This document shows, one piece after another, positions 24,686 to 33,589 of a DNA stretch of 36,950 nucleotides; the first letter of the stretch is position 1; each line of letters begins with the position of its first letter. This stretch comes from an uncultured Chloroflexales bacterium (lineage in GTDB: Bacteria > Chloroflexota > Chloroflexia > Chloroflexales > Chloroflexaceae): NCBI GenBank assembly GCA_937967405.1, contig CALCJV010000116.1, positions 1 through 36,950 of the forward strand, read 5' to 3'. The notes below the pieces were generated by a model. The model had not been told where the DNA came from and did not search any database. It saw only the letters and a program-made list of their open reading frames with translations. The translations under genes and the position numbers were made by a program.

Positions 24686-25501
24686 TTACTGCCAGCCACC
24701 CACTACCTCAAATATCTCACGGTCGCCCATTGGTTGCGGCACGACGGCCGGCGGGTTGGAGAGCAGATATGCCGCGAGATCAAGGAAGGGCTGCACGCAC
24801 TGGGCTTGACCTTCTCCTTCCATCTCGAACAGCGTTTTGCCGGCCAAACGCGACCGGCGAATCAGATCGTGGTAGGGCACTTTGGCGATGATCTGCGTGC
24901 CAATCGTGCGGGCGTATTCTTCGAGCAATGCCACCCCGCCGCCAAACTCGTAATCCACACGATTGGCGATGATGCCGGCCAGCTTGACTTTGTGGCGTTG
25001 GCTTTTTTGGGCAATCGCAAGGCTCAAGCGATTGGCCGCAAAAATACTATCAAAATCGTTCGTTGCAATAATCACACCATAATCGGCATAGTTCAGGGGA
25101 GCCGAGAAGCCACCACACACCACATCGCCCAACACATCAAAGACAATCACGTCGTATTTGTCATACAAGCCGAACTCTTTGAGCAGCTTCACGGTTTCAC
25201 CCACCACATAGCCCCCGCACCCACTGCCCGCCGGCGGCCCCCCCGACTCAAGCGTATCTACACCGGCATAGCCCGTCTCGATCACATCTTCGGGGAGAAT
25301 GTCTTCCATATGGAAATCGGCTTTGTCCAGCACATCAATGACCGTCGCTTGCAAGTGCCCAGTAAGCGGGAAGGTTGAATCGTGCTTCGGATCACAGCCG
25401 ATCTGGAGCACCTTTGCACCTTGTTTTGCCATTGCCGCCGAGAGGTTTGCCGATGTCGTGGATTTCCCAATCCCACCTTTGCCGTATATTGCGAGTATCA
25501 T
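24686..25501 (-). CDS. bchL: Light-independent protochlorophyllide reductase, iron protein BchL
   Basis: ATP-dependent reductase component of dark-operative protochlorophyllide reductase. As a dimer it holds one [4Fe-4S] cluster and passes electrons to BchN-BchB. The 271 residues contain the P-loop GKGGIGKS (7-14), the cluster cysteines Cys95 (SGCGGYVV) and Cys129 (VVCGGFSAP), [10 protein letters not shown] and the C-terminal [17 protein letters not shown], all close to the family consensus. [15 protein letters not shown] is the normal N-terminus, so ATG 25501 is chosen although the frame is open to 25609. No good ribosome site precedes it. It lies 79 nt downstream of hemF on the same strand. 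bchN and bchB are not in the window. Confidence 0.95.
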   Translation of the reverse strand: MILAIYGKGGIGKSTTSANLSAAMAKQGAKVLQIGCDPKHDSTFPLTGHLQATVIDVLDKADFHMEDILPEDVIETGYAGVDTLESGGPPAGSGCGGYVVGETVKLLKEFGLYDKYDVIVFDVLGDVVCGGFSAPLNYADYGVIIATNDFDSIFAANRLSLAIAQKSQRHKVKLAGIIANRVDYEFGGGVALLEEYARTIGTQIIAKVPYHDLIRRSRLAGKTLFEMEGEGQAQCVQPFLDLAAYLLSNPPAVVPQPMGDREIFEVVGGWQ

Positions 25502-25536
25502 GCGTGTTGCGCCACGCCCCCAAGCGGCGGGCGCAT
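25498..25536 (-). promoter_or_regulatory. Possible 12-codon leader frame coupled to bchL
   Basis: A short frame starts at an ATG directly after AGGAAGGAGG (25537-25546 on the minus strand), and its TGA overlaps the bchL ATG as ATGA. It could bring ribosomes to bchL, which lacks its own clear site. The zero spacing between the ribosome site and the short frame's ATG is a weakness. Confidence 0.3.
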
Positions 25537-25580
25537 CCTCCTTCCTGCATAACGTTGTGACACGCCACTCAACGACCCAA

Positions 25581-26570
25581 CTAGGGCAGCGTAGCGGCGG
25601 CCCAATCATAGGGCTGTAAAAAGCGGGCCGTATCCGCTTCAGGGCTATCCGGCTCCGGTTGGTAGCGGAACTCCCAGCGGGCGAGTGGCGGCAGTGACAT
25701 CAGGATCGCCTCGATGTCGCCATTTGTCTGCAAGCCGAAGAGGGTTCCACGATCATAGACAAGGTTAAACTCGACATACCGCCCACGCCGATACAGCTGC
25801 CACTGCCGTTCGCGCTCGCCATAGGGGGTATACATGCGCCGCTCGACAATTGGCACATAGGCGGCGGCTATCGTCTCGGTGCCTTCATGGGCAAACGCTA
25901 ACGCATGTTCCCAGCCATCGTCACCATCGGGGTGTAGCAGGTCAAAGAAGATTCCACCGATCCCGCGCATCTCGTGGCGATGTTTGATGTAGAAGTATTC
26001 GTCGCAGGTCTGTTTGAGCTGTTGGTAATCTATGCCGATTCGGGCGTGGCGCGTACAATAGTCGTGCAGTGTGCGGTGAAAGAAGATTGCATCGGCATCG
26101 AAGCCATAGGCCGGAGTCAGATCCATGCCGCCGCCAAACCACCAATCTATGCTGCCCGCTGGGCCCACCTCGAAGTAGCGGTAGTTGGCATGAAAGGCGG
26201 GCGTATACGGATTGGTGGGGTGCAGCACCATCGAGATGCCGGTGGCAAAGAAGGGCTGCCCTTTGGTGTGCGGGCGGCTTTGCCAAATGCTCGCCGGAAC
26301 CTCAGCACCATGCACGGCCGAGACATTCACGCCAGCCCGCTCGAACACGCGCCCATCTGTCAAGACCCGTGCCGTGCCACCACCGCCGCCATGTCGCTCC
26401 CAGCTCCTGCTGGCAAACTTACCGGCGGGCAGCGGGCTGGCGGTGTGCGCGACATACGCCTGCTCCAGTGCCTCAAACGCAGTGCAGAGCCGTTGCTGGG
26501 CCGCCCACATCACCTGCTCAACGCGGATACGGCGGGCAATGCTCGTGGGAGGCAGGCTTGGACTTGACAC
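25581..26570 (-). CDS. hemF: Oxygen-dependent coproporphyrinogen III oxidase (HemF)
   Basis: Converts coproporphyrinogen III to protoporphyrinogen IX with molecular oxygen, in heme and bacteriochlorophyll synthesis. The 329 residues carry the family landmarks in order: [66 protein letters not shown] and [15 protein letters not shown]. It is slightly longer than the roughly 300-residue enzymes because of its N-terminus. The start is GTG at 26570, supported by AGGAG 9 nt upstream. It lies before bchL on the same strand, probably in one operon, so a heme-level step and a chlorophyll-level step share control. Confidence 0.95.
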   Translation of the reverse strand: MSSPSLPPTSIARRIRVEQVMWAAQQRLCTAFEALEQAYVAHTASPLPAGKFASRSWERHGGGGGTARVLTDGRVFERAGVNVSAVHGAEVPASIWQSRPHTKGQPFFATGISMVLHPTNPYTPAFHANYRYFEVGPAGSIDWWFGGGMDLTPAYGFDADAIFFHRTLHDYCTRHARIGIDYQQLKQTCDEYFYIKHRHEMRGIGGIFFDLLHPDGDDGWEHALAFAHEGTETIAAAYVPIVERRMYTPYGERERQWQLYRRGRYVEFNLVYDRGTLFGLQTNGDIEAILMSLPPLARWEFRYQPEPDSPEADTARFLQPYDWAAATLP

Positions 26571-26847
26571 CAGACGTTGCTCCTGTACGTCAGACTCGGC
26601 ACTACAGCATCAGTTGAAATGTTGCCGAAGAAAAAACGTGTACCTCTGTGCTAGGGAAGGTATCAAATGAGAATGACAACATTTCCTTTGAGATTGTAGC
26701 ATGGGCCGCTATAAGAGTCAAGATGGTTGCCTGCTATAGAAAATGTACGCACATTGAATAATCTGCGGAGCAAGGGGTCTCCCAAGTACGTTACGCAATG
26801 GTACAATAAGCTGATCAGGTTCGCCACTTGAGCCAAAGGCAAAGCCT
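26571..26847. promoter_or_regulatory. Divergent region between hemF and the glycosyltransferase, with a 9-bp inverted repeat
   Basis: No gene is seen in these 277 nt. GAAATGTTG (26616-26624) and CAACATTTC (26677-26685) form a perfect 9-bp inverted repeat 52 nt apart, upstream of hemF, which could be a pair of binding sites or a looping site. Toward the glycosyltransferase, TGC TATAGA (26732-26740) is a candidate extended -10 without a good -35. No convincing hemF promoter was found. Confidence 0.4.
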
Positions 26848-27963
26848 ATGCACATTGGGATTGACGCAAGCCGCATCGCCCGCACGGCCCGCACCGGCAC
26901 TGAACGGTATACGTGGGAGTTGCTCGCCGCCCTCGCCCAACTCCCCGCACTCCATCGTTATACCCTCTACGTAAACCAGATGCCGCCCGCCCTACCGCCC
27001 CTTGCTCCGCATATGCAGCTTGCCGCCATTCCGCTCCAGCGTGCATGGACCCACCTGCGCCTTGCCGCCGAGCTACGCCTGCACCCGCCCGATGCCGTGC
27101 TGATCCCCGCGCATGTGGTGCCGCTGCTGCGCCCGCCCCGCCAGACGCGCACCGTCGTGACGCTGCACGATCTGGGCTACCTTGCCTTCCCCACCGCACA
27201 TACCCGCCGCCGCCAGATCGAGCTACACGCAACGACGTGGTGGAGTGCCCACGCGGCCGATCAGATTATTGCGATTTCGCACGCCACCCGCACCGAGCTG
27301 ATCCGGCACTATCGCGTGCCCGCCCACAAGATCAGCGTCGTGCCACACGGCGTAAGCGAGCAGTTTGCACCGGTTGCCGATCCGGTGCAGCGTGCGGCGG
27401 TTTTAGCCCGCTACGGCATCCGCAACACGCCGTATCTGCTGTATGTGGGCACGCTCCAGCCCCGCAAGAACCTCGCCCGCCTCATCGCGGCGTTTGCGCC
27501 ACTCGCCGCGCACCACCCCGATCTGCAACTGGTGCTGGCCGGCCAACGCGGCTGGCTCAGTGCGCCGATTGTGGAGCAGGTGCAGACGCTCGGCTTGCAG
27601 CGGCAGGTGCTGTTGCCCGGCTTCGTAGCCGATGCCGACCTGCCTGCCCTGCTGAGCGGTGCGCTGGCATTTGTCTTCCCCTCACTGTATGAAGGCTTCG
27701 GGATGCCCGTGCTAGAGGCGATGGCGTGTGCAACACCCGTATTGACCAGCAGCACCACCGCGCTGCCCGAAGTGGCCGGCGATGCTGCGCTGCTGGTTGA
27801 TCCACTCGACACGGCCGCCCTTACTGCCGCCATGCACCGCCTTGTCGCTGAGCCTGACTTGCGGGCTGATCTGCGCCAGCGGGGGCTAGCGCGGGTACGG
27901 CAGTTTTCGTGGGAAGCGTGTGCGGCCGCTACCTTACGTGTGGTATCATGCACAGAGGAGTAA
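26848..27963 (+). CDS. Family 4 glycosyltransferase
   Basis: A GT-B fold retaining glycosyltransferase of 371 residues, acting at the cytoplasmic side on envelope polysaccharide or glycolipid. The N-terminal acceptor domain has GIDASRI and a Gly/Thr-rich loop. The C-terminal donor domain has GTLQPRKNL (201-209), the usual nucleotide-phosphate Arg/Lys pair, then LPGFV and the E-x7-E motif Glu282-Glu290 (YEGFGMPVLEA). The start is ATG 26848; only a weak AAGGCA precedes it. Sugar and acceptor cannot be told. It is the first of four plus-strand genes with short gaps (27, 42 and 103 nt), though the peptidases that follow have no obvious link to it. Confidence 0.92.
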   Translation: MHIGIDASRIARTARTGTERYTWELLAALAQLPALHRYTLYVNQMPPALPPLAPHMQLAAIPLQRAWTHLRLAAELRLHPPDAVLIPAHVVPLLRPPRQTRTVVTLHDLGYLAFPTAHTRRRQIELHATTWWSAHAADQIIAISHATRTELIRHYRVPAHKISVVPHGVSEQFAPVADPVQRAAVLARYGIRNTPYLLYVGTLQPRKNLARLIAAFAPLAAHHPDLQLVLAGQRGWLSAPIVEQVQTLGLQRQVLLPGFVADADLPALLSGALAFVFPSLYEGFGMPVLEAMACATPVLTSSTTALPEVAGDAALLVDPLDTAALTAAMHRLVAEPDLRADLRQRGLARVRQFSWEACAAATLRVVSCTEE

Positions 27964-27990
27964 ACCCTACCGCACAAAGAGCCAAACCTA

Positions 27991-29070
27991 ATGAGCCTAC
28001 CTGATGATCTGATAACGCTCACGACTGACCTGATCCGCTTCCAGAGTACCGCGCACCAGCCGGAGCAGATCACCGCCGCCGCCGATTATATTGCCGCCTT
28101 TCTGGAAACCATCCCCAACATTTTCATGCACCGCTCGGAAGCGCGGGGCGTACCTTCGATAGTGGCTACCCTGCACGATACCCGCCACCCGACGCTCATG
28201 CTGAATGGGCACTTCGATGTCGTTGCCGCCGCCCCTGCCCTCTTTGCGCCACGTGTCGAAGAGGGGCGCATCATTGGGCGCGGCAGCCAAGATATGAAAG
28301 GCAGCCTCGCGGTGATGCTGTGCCTGCTGCGCGACCTCGCCCAGCTTGAGCCGCGCCCCAACATTGGCATGCAGTTTGTAGGCGACGAGGAGATCGGTGG
28401 CAAATATGGTACCGAGCGGCTTGTCGCCGAAGGCTGGCACTGCGACTTCTGCATCACTACTGAGCCAACCGAGCTACGCATCTGCTACCAGCAGAAGGGG
28501 TCCATGTGGCTCGCTTTGCGCCTGCCGGGTCGCCCCACGCATGCCTCGCGCCCGTGGGATGGGCGCAACCCAATCTACCCCTATGCCGAAGGGGTGCTAG
28601 CCCTCGCGGCACAGTTTCCGCCCCCCGCCCACGAAGTCTGGCGCACTACGGCCACACCCACCATCCTCAATTCGGGCGGCAACTCACCCAACCAAGTGGC
28701 ATCCGCCCTCGACTTCAGCCTAGACATTCGCTACACCGATGAACACACCCCACCCGAATTGCTAGAGCTAGTACAGCAGGCTTTTGTGGGAGTCGAGATT
28801 GTGACCGCCAAGCATAGCGATGGGCTGTCGGCTAATCCCGAACATCCGGCCATTCAACGCCTTGCCCAGATCGCGCAGGCGCGGCGCGGTGGGCCTACCC
28901 CGCTCTACCGCGAACATTACGGCAGCGATGCCCGTTTCTTCACCCAAGCGGGCATACCGGCTGTCTGCTTTGGGCCAACGGGTGCGGGCTTGCATAGCGA
29001 TGACGAGTGGGTGGAAGTGGATAGCCTTGTTGCGCTATACGAGATTCTCTATGCCTATTGCACCGAGTAG
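27991..29070 (+). CDS. M20-family metallopeptidase (ArgE/DapE type)
   Basis: A zinc-dependent deacylase or peptidase of 359 residues. Metal ligands and catalytic residues are visible: His74 and Asp76 in NGHFDVV, Asp101 in GRGSQDMKGS, the Glu133-Glu134 pair in GDEEIG, Glu158 in TTEPT, and a late His in GAGLHSDDEW. The central dimerisation domain is present (KGSMWLALRLPGRPTHASRPW). Substrates in the family include N-acyl amino acids and succinyl-diaminopimelate; neither can be singled out. It is followed after 42 nt by a second, different M20 enzyme, which suggests joint use in peptide or amino-acid breakdown. Confidence 0.9.
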   Translation: MSLPDDLITLTTDLIRFQSTAHQPEQITAAADYIAAFLETIPNIFMHRSEARGVPSIVATLHDTRHPTLMLNGHFDVVAAAPALFAPRVEEGRIIGRGSQDMKGSLAVMLCLLRDLAQLEPRPNIGMQFVGDEEIGGKYGTERLVAEGWHCDFCITTEPTELRICYQQKGSMWLALRLPGRPTHASRPWDGRNPIYPYAEGVLALAAQFPPPAHEVWRTTATPTILNSGGNSPNQVASALDFSLDIRYTDEHTPPELLELVQQAFVGVEIVTAKHSDGLSANPEHPAIQRLAQIAQARRGGPTPLYREHYGSDARFFTQAGIPAVCFGPTGAGLHSDDEWVEVDSLVALYEILYAYCTE

Positions 29071-29112
29071 CAATCCGGTGCGAGAGGGCAAAAGCAAAAA
29101 GGTGCTAGGTTT

Positions 29113-30468
29113 ATGGACGCAATCGCCAGTTATATTGAAACACAGCATGCCCGCTTCAACGCGGAGCTGCATGCCCTGCTGAGCCTGCCGACCGTCGTTG
29201 CCTATGGGCGGGCCATCCCCGAAACGGCGCAGTTTGTGCGCCACAGCTTGGAGCAGCGCGGCGCACAGGTGCAATTGATCCCGATGCCCAATGGCACTGC
29301 GCCGCTGCTGTATGCCGTACTTGGTGCGGGGCAGGGCCAGCGTCGCCTGCTGATCTACGATCACTACGATGTGCAGCCCGCCGACCCCGAAGAGCTGTGG
29401 CAATCGCCGCCCTTTGCGCCGACGGTGCGCGACAGCAAGCTGTATGCACGCGGCGTAGCCGACAACAAGGGCAACCTGATGCTCCGCATACAGGCTCTCG
29501 AAGCCCTCCAAGCAGTGGCTGGCGAGCTGCCCTGCGAGGTGGCATTTGTGATCGAGGGCGAAGAGGAGATCGGCTCGCCCAACCTGCCCTACTTTACCCA
29601 ACACTACCGCGACCTGCTCGTGGGCGAGGGGATGCTCTGGGAGACGGGGAGGCGCGACGTGAATGATTGCCCAGAGATTACGTGCGGGGTGAAGGGTATG
29701 GCCTATGTCGAACTGCTGGCACGCGGAGCGGCGTATGACCAACATTCGCAATTTGCGACGATTGTGCCCAATCCGGCGTGGCGGTTGGTGTGGGCCCTCA
29801 ACACGATCAAAGGCACAGACGGGCGCGTGCAGATCGCTGGTTTCTACGATGCGATCCGCCCCCCAACTGCGGCGGAAGAAGCGGCGTTGCAGAGTATGCC
29901 TGATACCGACGCTGCGCTCCTAGCTGAGCTAGGCTTGCCCGCCTTCCTCGATAACCTGCGCGGCGTGGAACGTTTGCGCCGCCACCTGTTCGAGCCGACC
30001 TGCAATATCGCGGGCTTTGGCGCGGGCTACACGGGCGCAGGCTCGAAAACCGTCCTGCCCTGTGAGGCGCGGGTCAAGCTCGATTTCCGGCTCGTGCCGG
30101 ATATGTCGCCGGAGGTGGTGGTGCAGCAGCTCCGCGATCACCTCGATCAGCATGGCTTCAACGACATTGAGATCATCACGCATAATGGCTCCTACCCGGC
30201 CCGTTCCGCACTCGACTCGCGGCTGGTGCAGGCGTTGGCTAGCGCGGCTGAGGCCGTCTATCACCTGCCGCCGGTAATTGCCCCAACGATGCCGGGCACG
30301 GGCCCGATGTACGATCTGGCCCAGCAGTTCGGTATTCCGGCGGCAGGTGGAGCCGGCTGTGGCTATGCGGGCAATCAGATCCACGCGCCCAATGAGAATA
30401 TTCGCATGGATGATTACTGGCTGGCGATGCGCTGGATGGCTGAGTTTGTGCGCCACTTTGCAGCCTAG
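29113..30468 (+). CDS. M20-family dipeptidase
   Basis: A 451-residue zinc peptidase of the longer M20 branch (carnosinase/CNDP-like). Key residues: His84 and Asp86 in YDHYDVQP, Asp117 in GVADNKGN and Glu151-Glu152 in EGEEEIGS. The insert WQSPPFAPTVRDSKLYARG and the large lid domain (YVELLARGAAYDQHSQFATIVPNP) are typical of dipeptidases that act on C-terminal residues. AAAGGTG precedes ATG 29113. It differs clearly from the M20 gene upstream, so the pair is not a recent duplication. The exact substrate is unknown. Confidence 0.9.
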   Translation: MDAIASYIETQHARFNAELHALLSLPTVVAYGRAIPETAQFVRHSLEQRGAQVQLIPMPNGTAPLLYAVLGAGQGQRRLLIYDHYDVQPADPEELWQSPPFAPTVRDSKLYARGVADNKGNLMLRIQALEALQAVAGELPCEVAFVIEGEEEIGSPNLPYFTQHYRDLLVGEGMLWETGRRDVNDCPEITCGVKGMAYVELLARGAAYDQHSQFATIVPNPAWRLVWALNTIKGTDGRVQIAGFYDAIRPPTAAEEAALQSMPDTDAALLAELGLPAFLDNLRGVERLRRHLFEPTCNIAGFGAGYTGAGSKTVLPCEARVKLDFRLVPDMSPEVVVQQLRDHLDQHGFNDIEIITHNGSYPARSALDSRLVQALASAAEAVYHLPPVIAPTMPGTGPMYDLAQQFGIPAAGGAGCGYAGNQIHAPNENIRMDDYWLAMRWMAEFVRHFAA

Positions 30469-30571
30469 CACGGGCGCGGTGGTGGTTTGGGCCACCCGCA
30501 CGGCTCTACCCACAACCCATAGATATGAGGCTTACCTCACATTCACAATGGAGTGAAGGAGCAGACTGCCA

Positions 30572-31012
30572 ATGAGTACCCAACGTGATATTTACGCCAT
30601 TCTCGAAAGCCTGCTTGCTGAGTTACCGCCAGAAGTCGCTGCACAGAGTACTGCTGCGGCTGAAGCGCAGGTGTGGCTGAAGCAGCACAGCAGCCGCGCC
30701 GCCGATGTGCGGACCACGGCCTTGATCGCCCGCGATGCGGTAGATGCGTTGCTGCGGGCGGTGGAGGGCGGCAAGGGGCTAGATGTGCTGCGCGATGCGC
30801 GGGCGGTGATGAGCCGCTATGTTACGCCGGTGCCGAGTGCCGAGAGCAGCGATGATACGCTCACTGTGCAGGTTGTGCCATCGGGGGGGGTCACGCTATC
30901 GCGGCGCGGCAAGCACTTGACGATCAATGATGAGGAGCTAGAGCAGGTGCGCGCGGCGATCAATGAGCGCAAACGCGAGGTACGAAAGCTGCAACGGCGC
31001 GGGTTACTCTAA
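30572..31012 (+). CDS. Small helical protein of unknown function
   Basis: Not recognised. The 146 residues appear mainly helical in the first half (Ala/Glu-rich, about 5-90). A short beta-like segment follows (DTLTVQVVPSGGVTLSRRGKHLTIN) and then a strongly basic C-terminal helix (about 118-146; INERKREVRKLQRRGLL) that could bind nucleic acid or a partner. AAGGAG lies 11 nt before the ATG. Its TAA stop and the TAG stop of the convergent flippase gene share the four bases CTAA (31009-31012). Codon use looks like its neighbours. Confidence 0.65.
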   Translation: MSTQRDIYAILESLLAELPPEVAAQSTAAAEAQVWLKQHSSRAADVRTTALIARDAVDALLRAVEGGKGLDVLRDARAVMSRYVTPVPSAESSDDTLTVQVVPSGGVTLSRRGKHLTINDEELEQVRAAINERKREVRKLQRRGLL

Positions 31013-32616
31013 GCCTCGCCGCGCCCCAACACACGCCGCAGCAAGGCCCGTTCGCTGCTGCCAAACGCACCGAGGAGCCACAGCCCTAGCGCATACACGG
31101 GCACAGCGAGCACCGCCTGCCCCATCCAATGCAGCGGCACACCAGCCCAGCGCAGCGCAGCTAGCCCTCCCCCCATCAGCACGGCCGCCAGCAATGGTCG
31201 CCACGCGAGCTGGAGCAGCGGCGGGGTCAGATCGGCGCGGCGCAGCAGCGGCAGGAACACCGCCAGCAACACCACCTCTGACAGGATCGTAATCACGCTA
31301 GCGGCATACAGCCCGAAGTGGGGGATCAGCAGCAGATTGGTGCTGAGATTAAACGCCGCCCCGATGATGAAGGCGCGGGTAATGGCGGCTTGCTGGTTCA
31401 GCGCGATCAGCACATACTGCACCAAGCCATTGACGAATGAAATCGGCAGGAACCACGCGAGGATGGCCAAGACGTGGGCCGCGATGGGCAGATAGTCGGG
31501 GGCGTTGCGGCGCGTGAAGAAGGTAATCACCTCCGGCGCAAGCAGCATGATGCCCACCGTCAGTGGGAAGGCGAGCCAAAGCAGGGCTTGCAGGGTGCGG
31601 TTTTGGGCTTCGGCGAGGGCCGCACGTTCGCCTTCGGCGCGGCGGGCAAGCACCGGAAAAACGGCGAAGGTAATCACGGGGGGCAGGATCAGGGCGATGT
31701 TGAGGATTTGGTAGGCGACGGCGTATTGCTGCACGAGCAGATCGCCCTGCCCACTACCGTTGGCTTTGATGATGAACATATCGAAGCGGAAGAACACCAC
31801 GTTGAGCAGGTTGTTGAGCATCAACGGAAAGGCGGTGAGCAGGAGCCACTTGCCCTGTTGCCAATCCCATGTCAGGCGCGGCACAAAGAAATCGCGCAGC
31901 TGTAGCCCCAGAAAGATCAGTGCGGTGAGGGTGGTGACCGCCACCGCCGCCCACGCCAAGCCGAGAATGCCGTAGCCAAGCAATAGCACCGCGATCCGCA
32001 CCGCCATACTGATGATCGCTGTGATGAGTTCGACGACAGCGGGCACTTCCATACGTTCGTGGGCTTGGTAGAGCGCGGTGACTGCGCCCGCATAGGCAGA
32101 AGGGAAGAGCGTGAGCAACAAGATCCAGATCGCCTGTTGCCCAACAGCTGAGATCGGTTCGCCTACGCCCGCATCGGCCAGCAGGGTGTAACAGCCAATC
32201 AGTAGCCACGCCGCCGGAGCGGCCATTAGCAGCACGAGCAATAGGCGCAGGGTCAGCGTGATCCCAAAGAGGCGTTGGGCGGCCGCCGGATCGCGGGCGG
32301 CTTCGCGGGTGAGCAGCACGCCCAAGCCGAAATCGGTGAGCGTGGCAAGGTATTGGGCAACCAGTAGCGCGGCGAGGGTGTACGGCCCAATCTCTGCGCC
32401 GGGCAGGGTGCTGTATAACACGATGGCAAAGATCATGTCGAGCGCACGCACAAGTAGGCGCACCACAAAGGGCACGGCACTGTTTTTGAGGATGCGCCGG
32501 GCGGCGTTGTTGTCATCGCGGTAGAAGCGGCGATACAGGGCAACTGCCGCCGCCGTGAGCAGCAACAGCCCGCCCAAGCCCAGCAGAAACAGCGTGAGCC
32601 GATCAGGGGTAGGCAT
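31009..32616 (-). CDS. Polysaccharide flippase (Wzx/MOP superfamily)
   Basis: A multi-pass inner-membrane transporter of 535 residues with about 14 hydrophobic segments, of the oligosaccharide/lipid-linked flippase type. Typical features are the early VRLLVRALDMIFAIVLYSTLP segment, LLTREAARDP after the third or fourth helix, and the mid-protein YAVAYQILNIALILPPVITFAVFPVLAR region. It would move lipid-linked sugars across the membrane for surface polysaccharide. The frame is open from a TTG at 32652, but that start would overlap the upstream gene by 31 nt. ATG 32616, with AAGGTGG about 12 nt upstream, is preferred and leaves a 5-nt gap. It is the last gene of a minus-strand operon. Confidence 0.88.
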   Translation of the reverse strand: MPTPDRLTLFLLGLGGLLLLTAAAVALYRRFYRDDNNAARRILKNSAVPFVVRLLVRALDMIFAIVLYSTLPGAEIGPYTLAALLVAQYLATLTDFGLGVLLTREAARDPAAAQRLFGITLTLRLLLVLLMAAPAAWLLIGCYTLLADAGVGEPISAVGQQAIWILLLTLFPSAYAGAVTALYQAHERMEVPAVVELITAIISMAVRIAVLLLGYGILGLAWAAVAVTTLTALIFLGLQLRDFFVPRLTWDWQQGKWLLLTAFPLMLNNLLNVVFFRFDMFIIKANGSGQGDLLVQQYAVAYQILNIALILPPVITFAVFPVLARRAEGERAALAEAQNRTLQALLWLAFPLTVGIMLLAPEVITFFTRRNAPDYLPIAAHVLAILAWFLPISFVNGLVQYVLIALNQQAAITRAFIIGAAFNLSTNLLLIPHFGLYAASVITILSEVVLLAVFLPLLRRADLTPPLLQLAWRPLLAAVLMGGGLAALRWAGVPLHWMGQAVLAVPVYALGLWLLGAFGSSERALLRRVLGRGEA

Positions 32617-32621
32617 ACGCG

Positions 32622-33533
32622 CTAGTTGCCACCTTGCAACAGGGCCCGGCAATACTGATTGCTAGCGTGGCAGGCCGCCTGTAGCTGGGCATAATCGGGG
32701 CACTGGCTGGTGATGATACAGGCATCCCGCCCATTGCTGAGCAGTTCAATTGTGCCGTGCAGGGCGCGGGTGTAGTGCCGATAGAGCGGCGTGCCGCTCT
32801 GGGTTGCCCGTTCCGCAAGCGAACGCTGGGCGGGCGTGCTGTGGCTGCGGGTCTGCGTGTAGGCGATGGCTTGCGGTTGCCACGCCTGCATCTGAGCCGG
32901 ATCGAGTTCATACACCCACGGGTAGGCGAGCAGCGTGACTGGCGCAGGGACGGATGCGGGCAATGTGGCGAGCTGGGCGGCACTTGCGCCCCCCGCCAAT
33001 ACGGCCCGCGTTGGGCCATATTCGATCAGCATGATCAAGCCAGCGTCACGGTTGCCTGCGCCATTATCAAGGATGGTCAGAGCGGCTGAAGTTGCACTGA
33101 AGCGACTGCCATTGGGGGGGATAGTGGCGCGGGTGCGGGTGGTGCTGAGTTGCTGAGCCCACGCCTGCGCGAGGGCAGCATCGGCGGGCAGGGGCGCAGC
33201 ATACCAGAGCTGATCGGCGGGGTAGTGTTGCAGCGCACGCACTTGGGCTGGCAGGCGTTCAGGGTTGGGATCGCTCAGGATCACCAGATCAAGCGTGCGC
33301 CGCCAAAATGGGAGCCGCTCGCCCAGCTGCAACACCAGCGTCTCACCATCCGTGCCGCCATCCACCAGCACCGTTGCGCCATTGGGCAACTGGATCAGGA
33401 TGGCATCGCCGTCGGTATCGAGCAGGGCAATATGGAGCAGCCCATCGGGGCGGTGCCACCACCATGCGAGGGCAAGCCCGCCCGCCAAACACGCGGCAAG
33501 CAATAGAGCCGAGATAAGGCGCGAGCGACGCAT
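32622..33533 (-). CDS. ComEC-like metallo-beta-lactamase-fold protein lacking metal ligands
   Basis: A 303-residue protein with an N-terminal membrane anchor (about 5-25) and an extracytoplasmic domain that follows the beta-lactamase-like domain of ComEC. IALLDTDGDAILIQLPNG (35-52) matches the DVGQGDAxLI segment, VLVDGG (55-60) the next strand, and LDLVILSDPN (81-90) the strand before the metal loop. Where active members have a THxDxDH-type loop, this one reads SDPNPERLP (87-95) with no histidine. It is therefore probably a non-catalytic binding protein. Four cysteines (in the C-terminal region: CIITSQC, ACHASNQYC) could form disulfides outside the cell. It lies between the unknown pair and the flippase in one operon. 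Confidence 0.72.
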   Translation of the reverse strand: MRRSRLISALLLAACLAGGLALAWWWHRPDGLLHIALLDTDGDAILIQLPNGATVLVDGGTDGETLVLQLGERLPFWRRTLDLVILSDPNPERLPAQVRALQHYPADQLWYAAPLPADAALAQAWAQQLSTTRTRATIPPNGSRFSATSAALTILDNGAGNRDAGLIMLIEYGPTRAVLAGGASAAQLATLPASVPAPVTLLAYPWVYELDPAQMQAWQPQAIAYTQTRSHSTPAQRSLAERATQSGTPLYRHYTRALHGTIELLSNGRDACIITSQCPDYAQLQAACHASNQYCRALLQGGN

Positions 33534-33589
33534 TAGGTATACTCAGGCGCGAGGCGACACGGCTGTTCCATCGGCATCAGTAGCTCCCT

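Noticed and set aside
24596..25378. Plus-strand 260-codon frame across the repeat and bchL
   Set aside because: It is antisense to bchL and its start lies in the CACGAAG-type repeat; no protein family is suggested.
25502..25609. N-terminal extension of BchL to 25609
   Set aside because: BchL proteins normally begin near [10 protein letters not shown]; the extension overlaps hemF and looks like frame-shifted hemF sequence.
32617..32652. TTG start of the flippase at 32652
   Set aside because: It needs a 31-nt overlap with the upstream gene, and ATG 32616 has a usable ribosome site.
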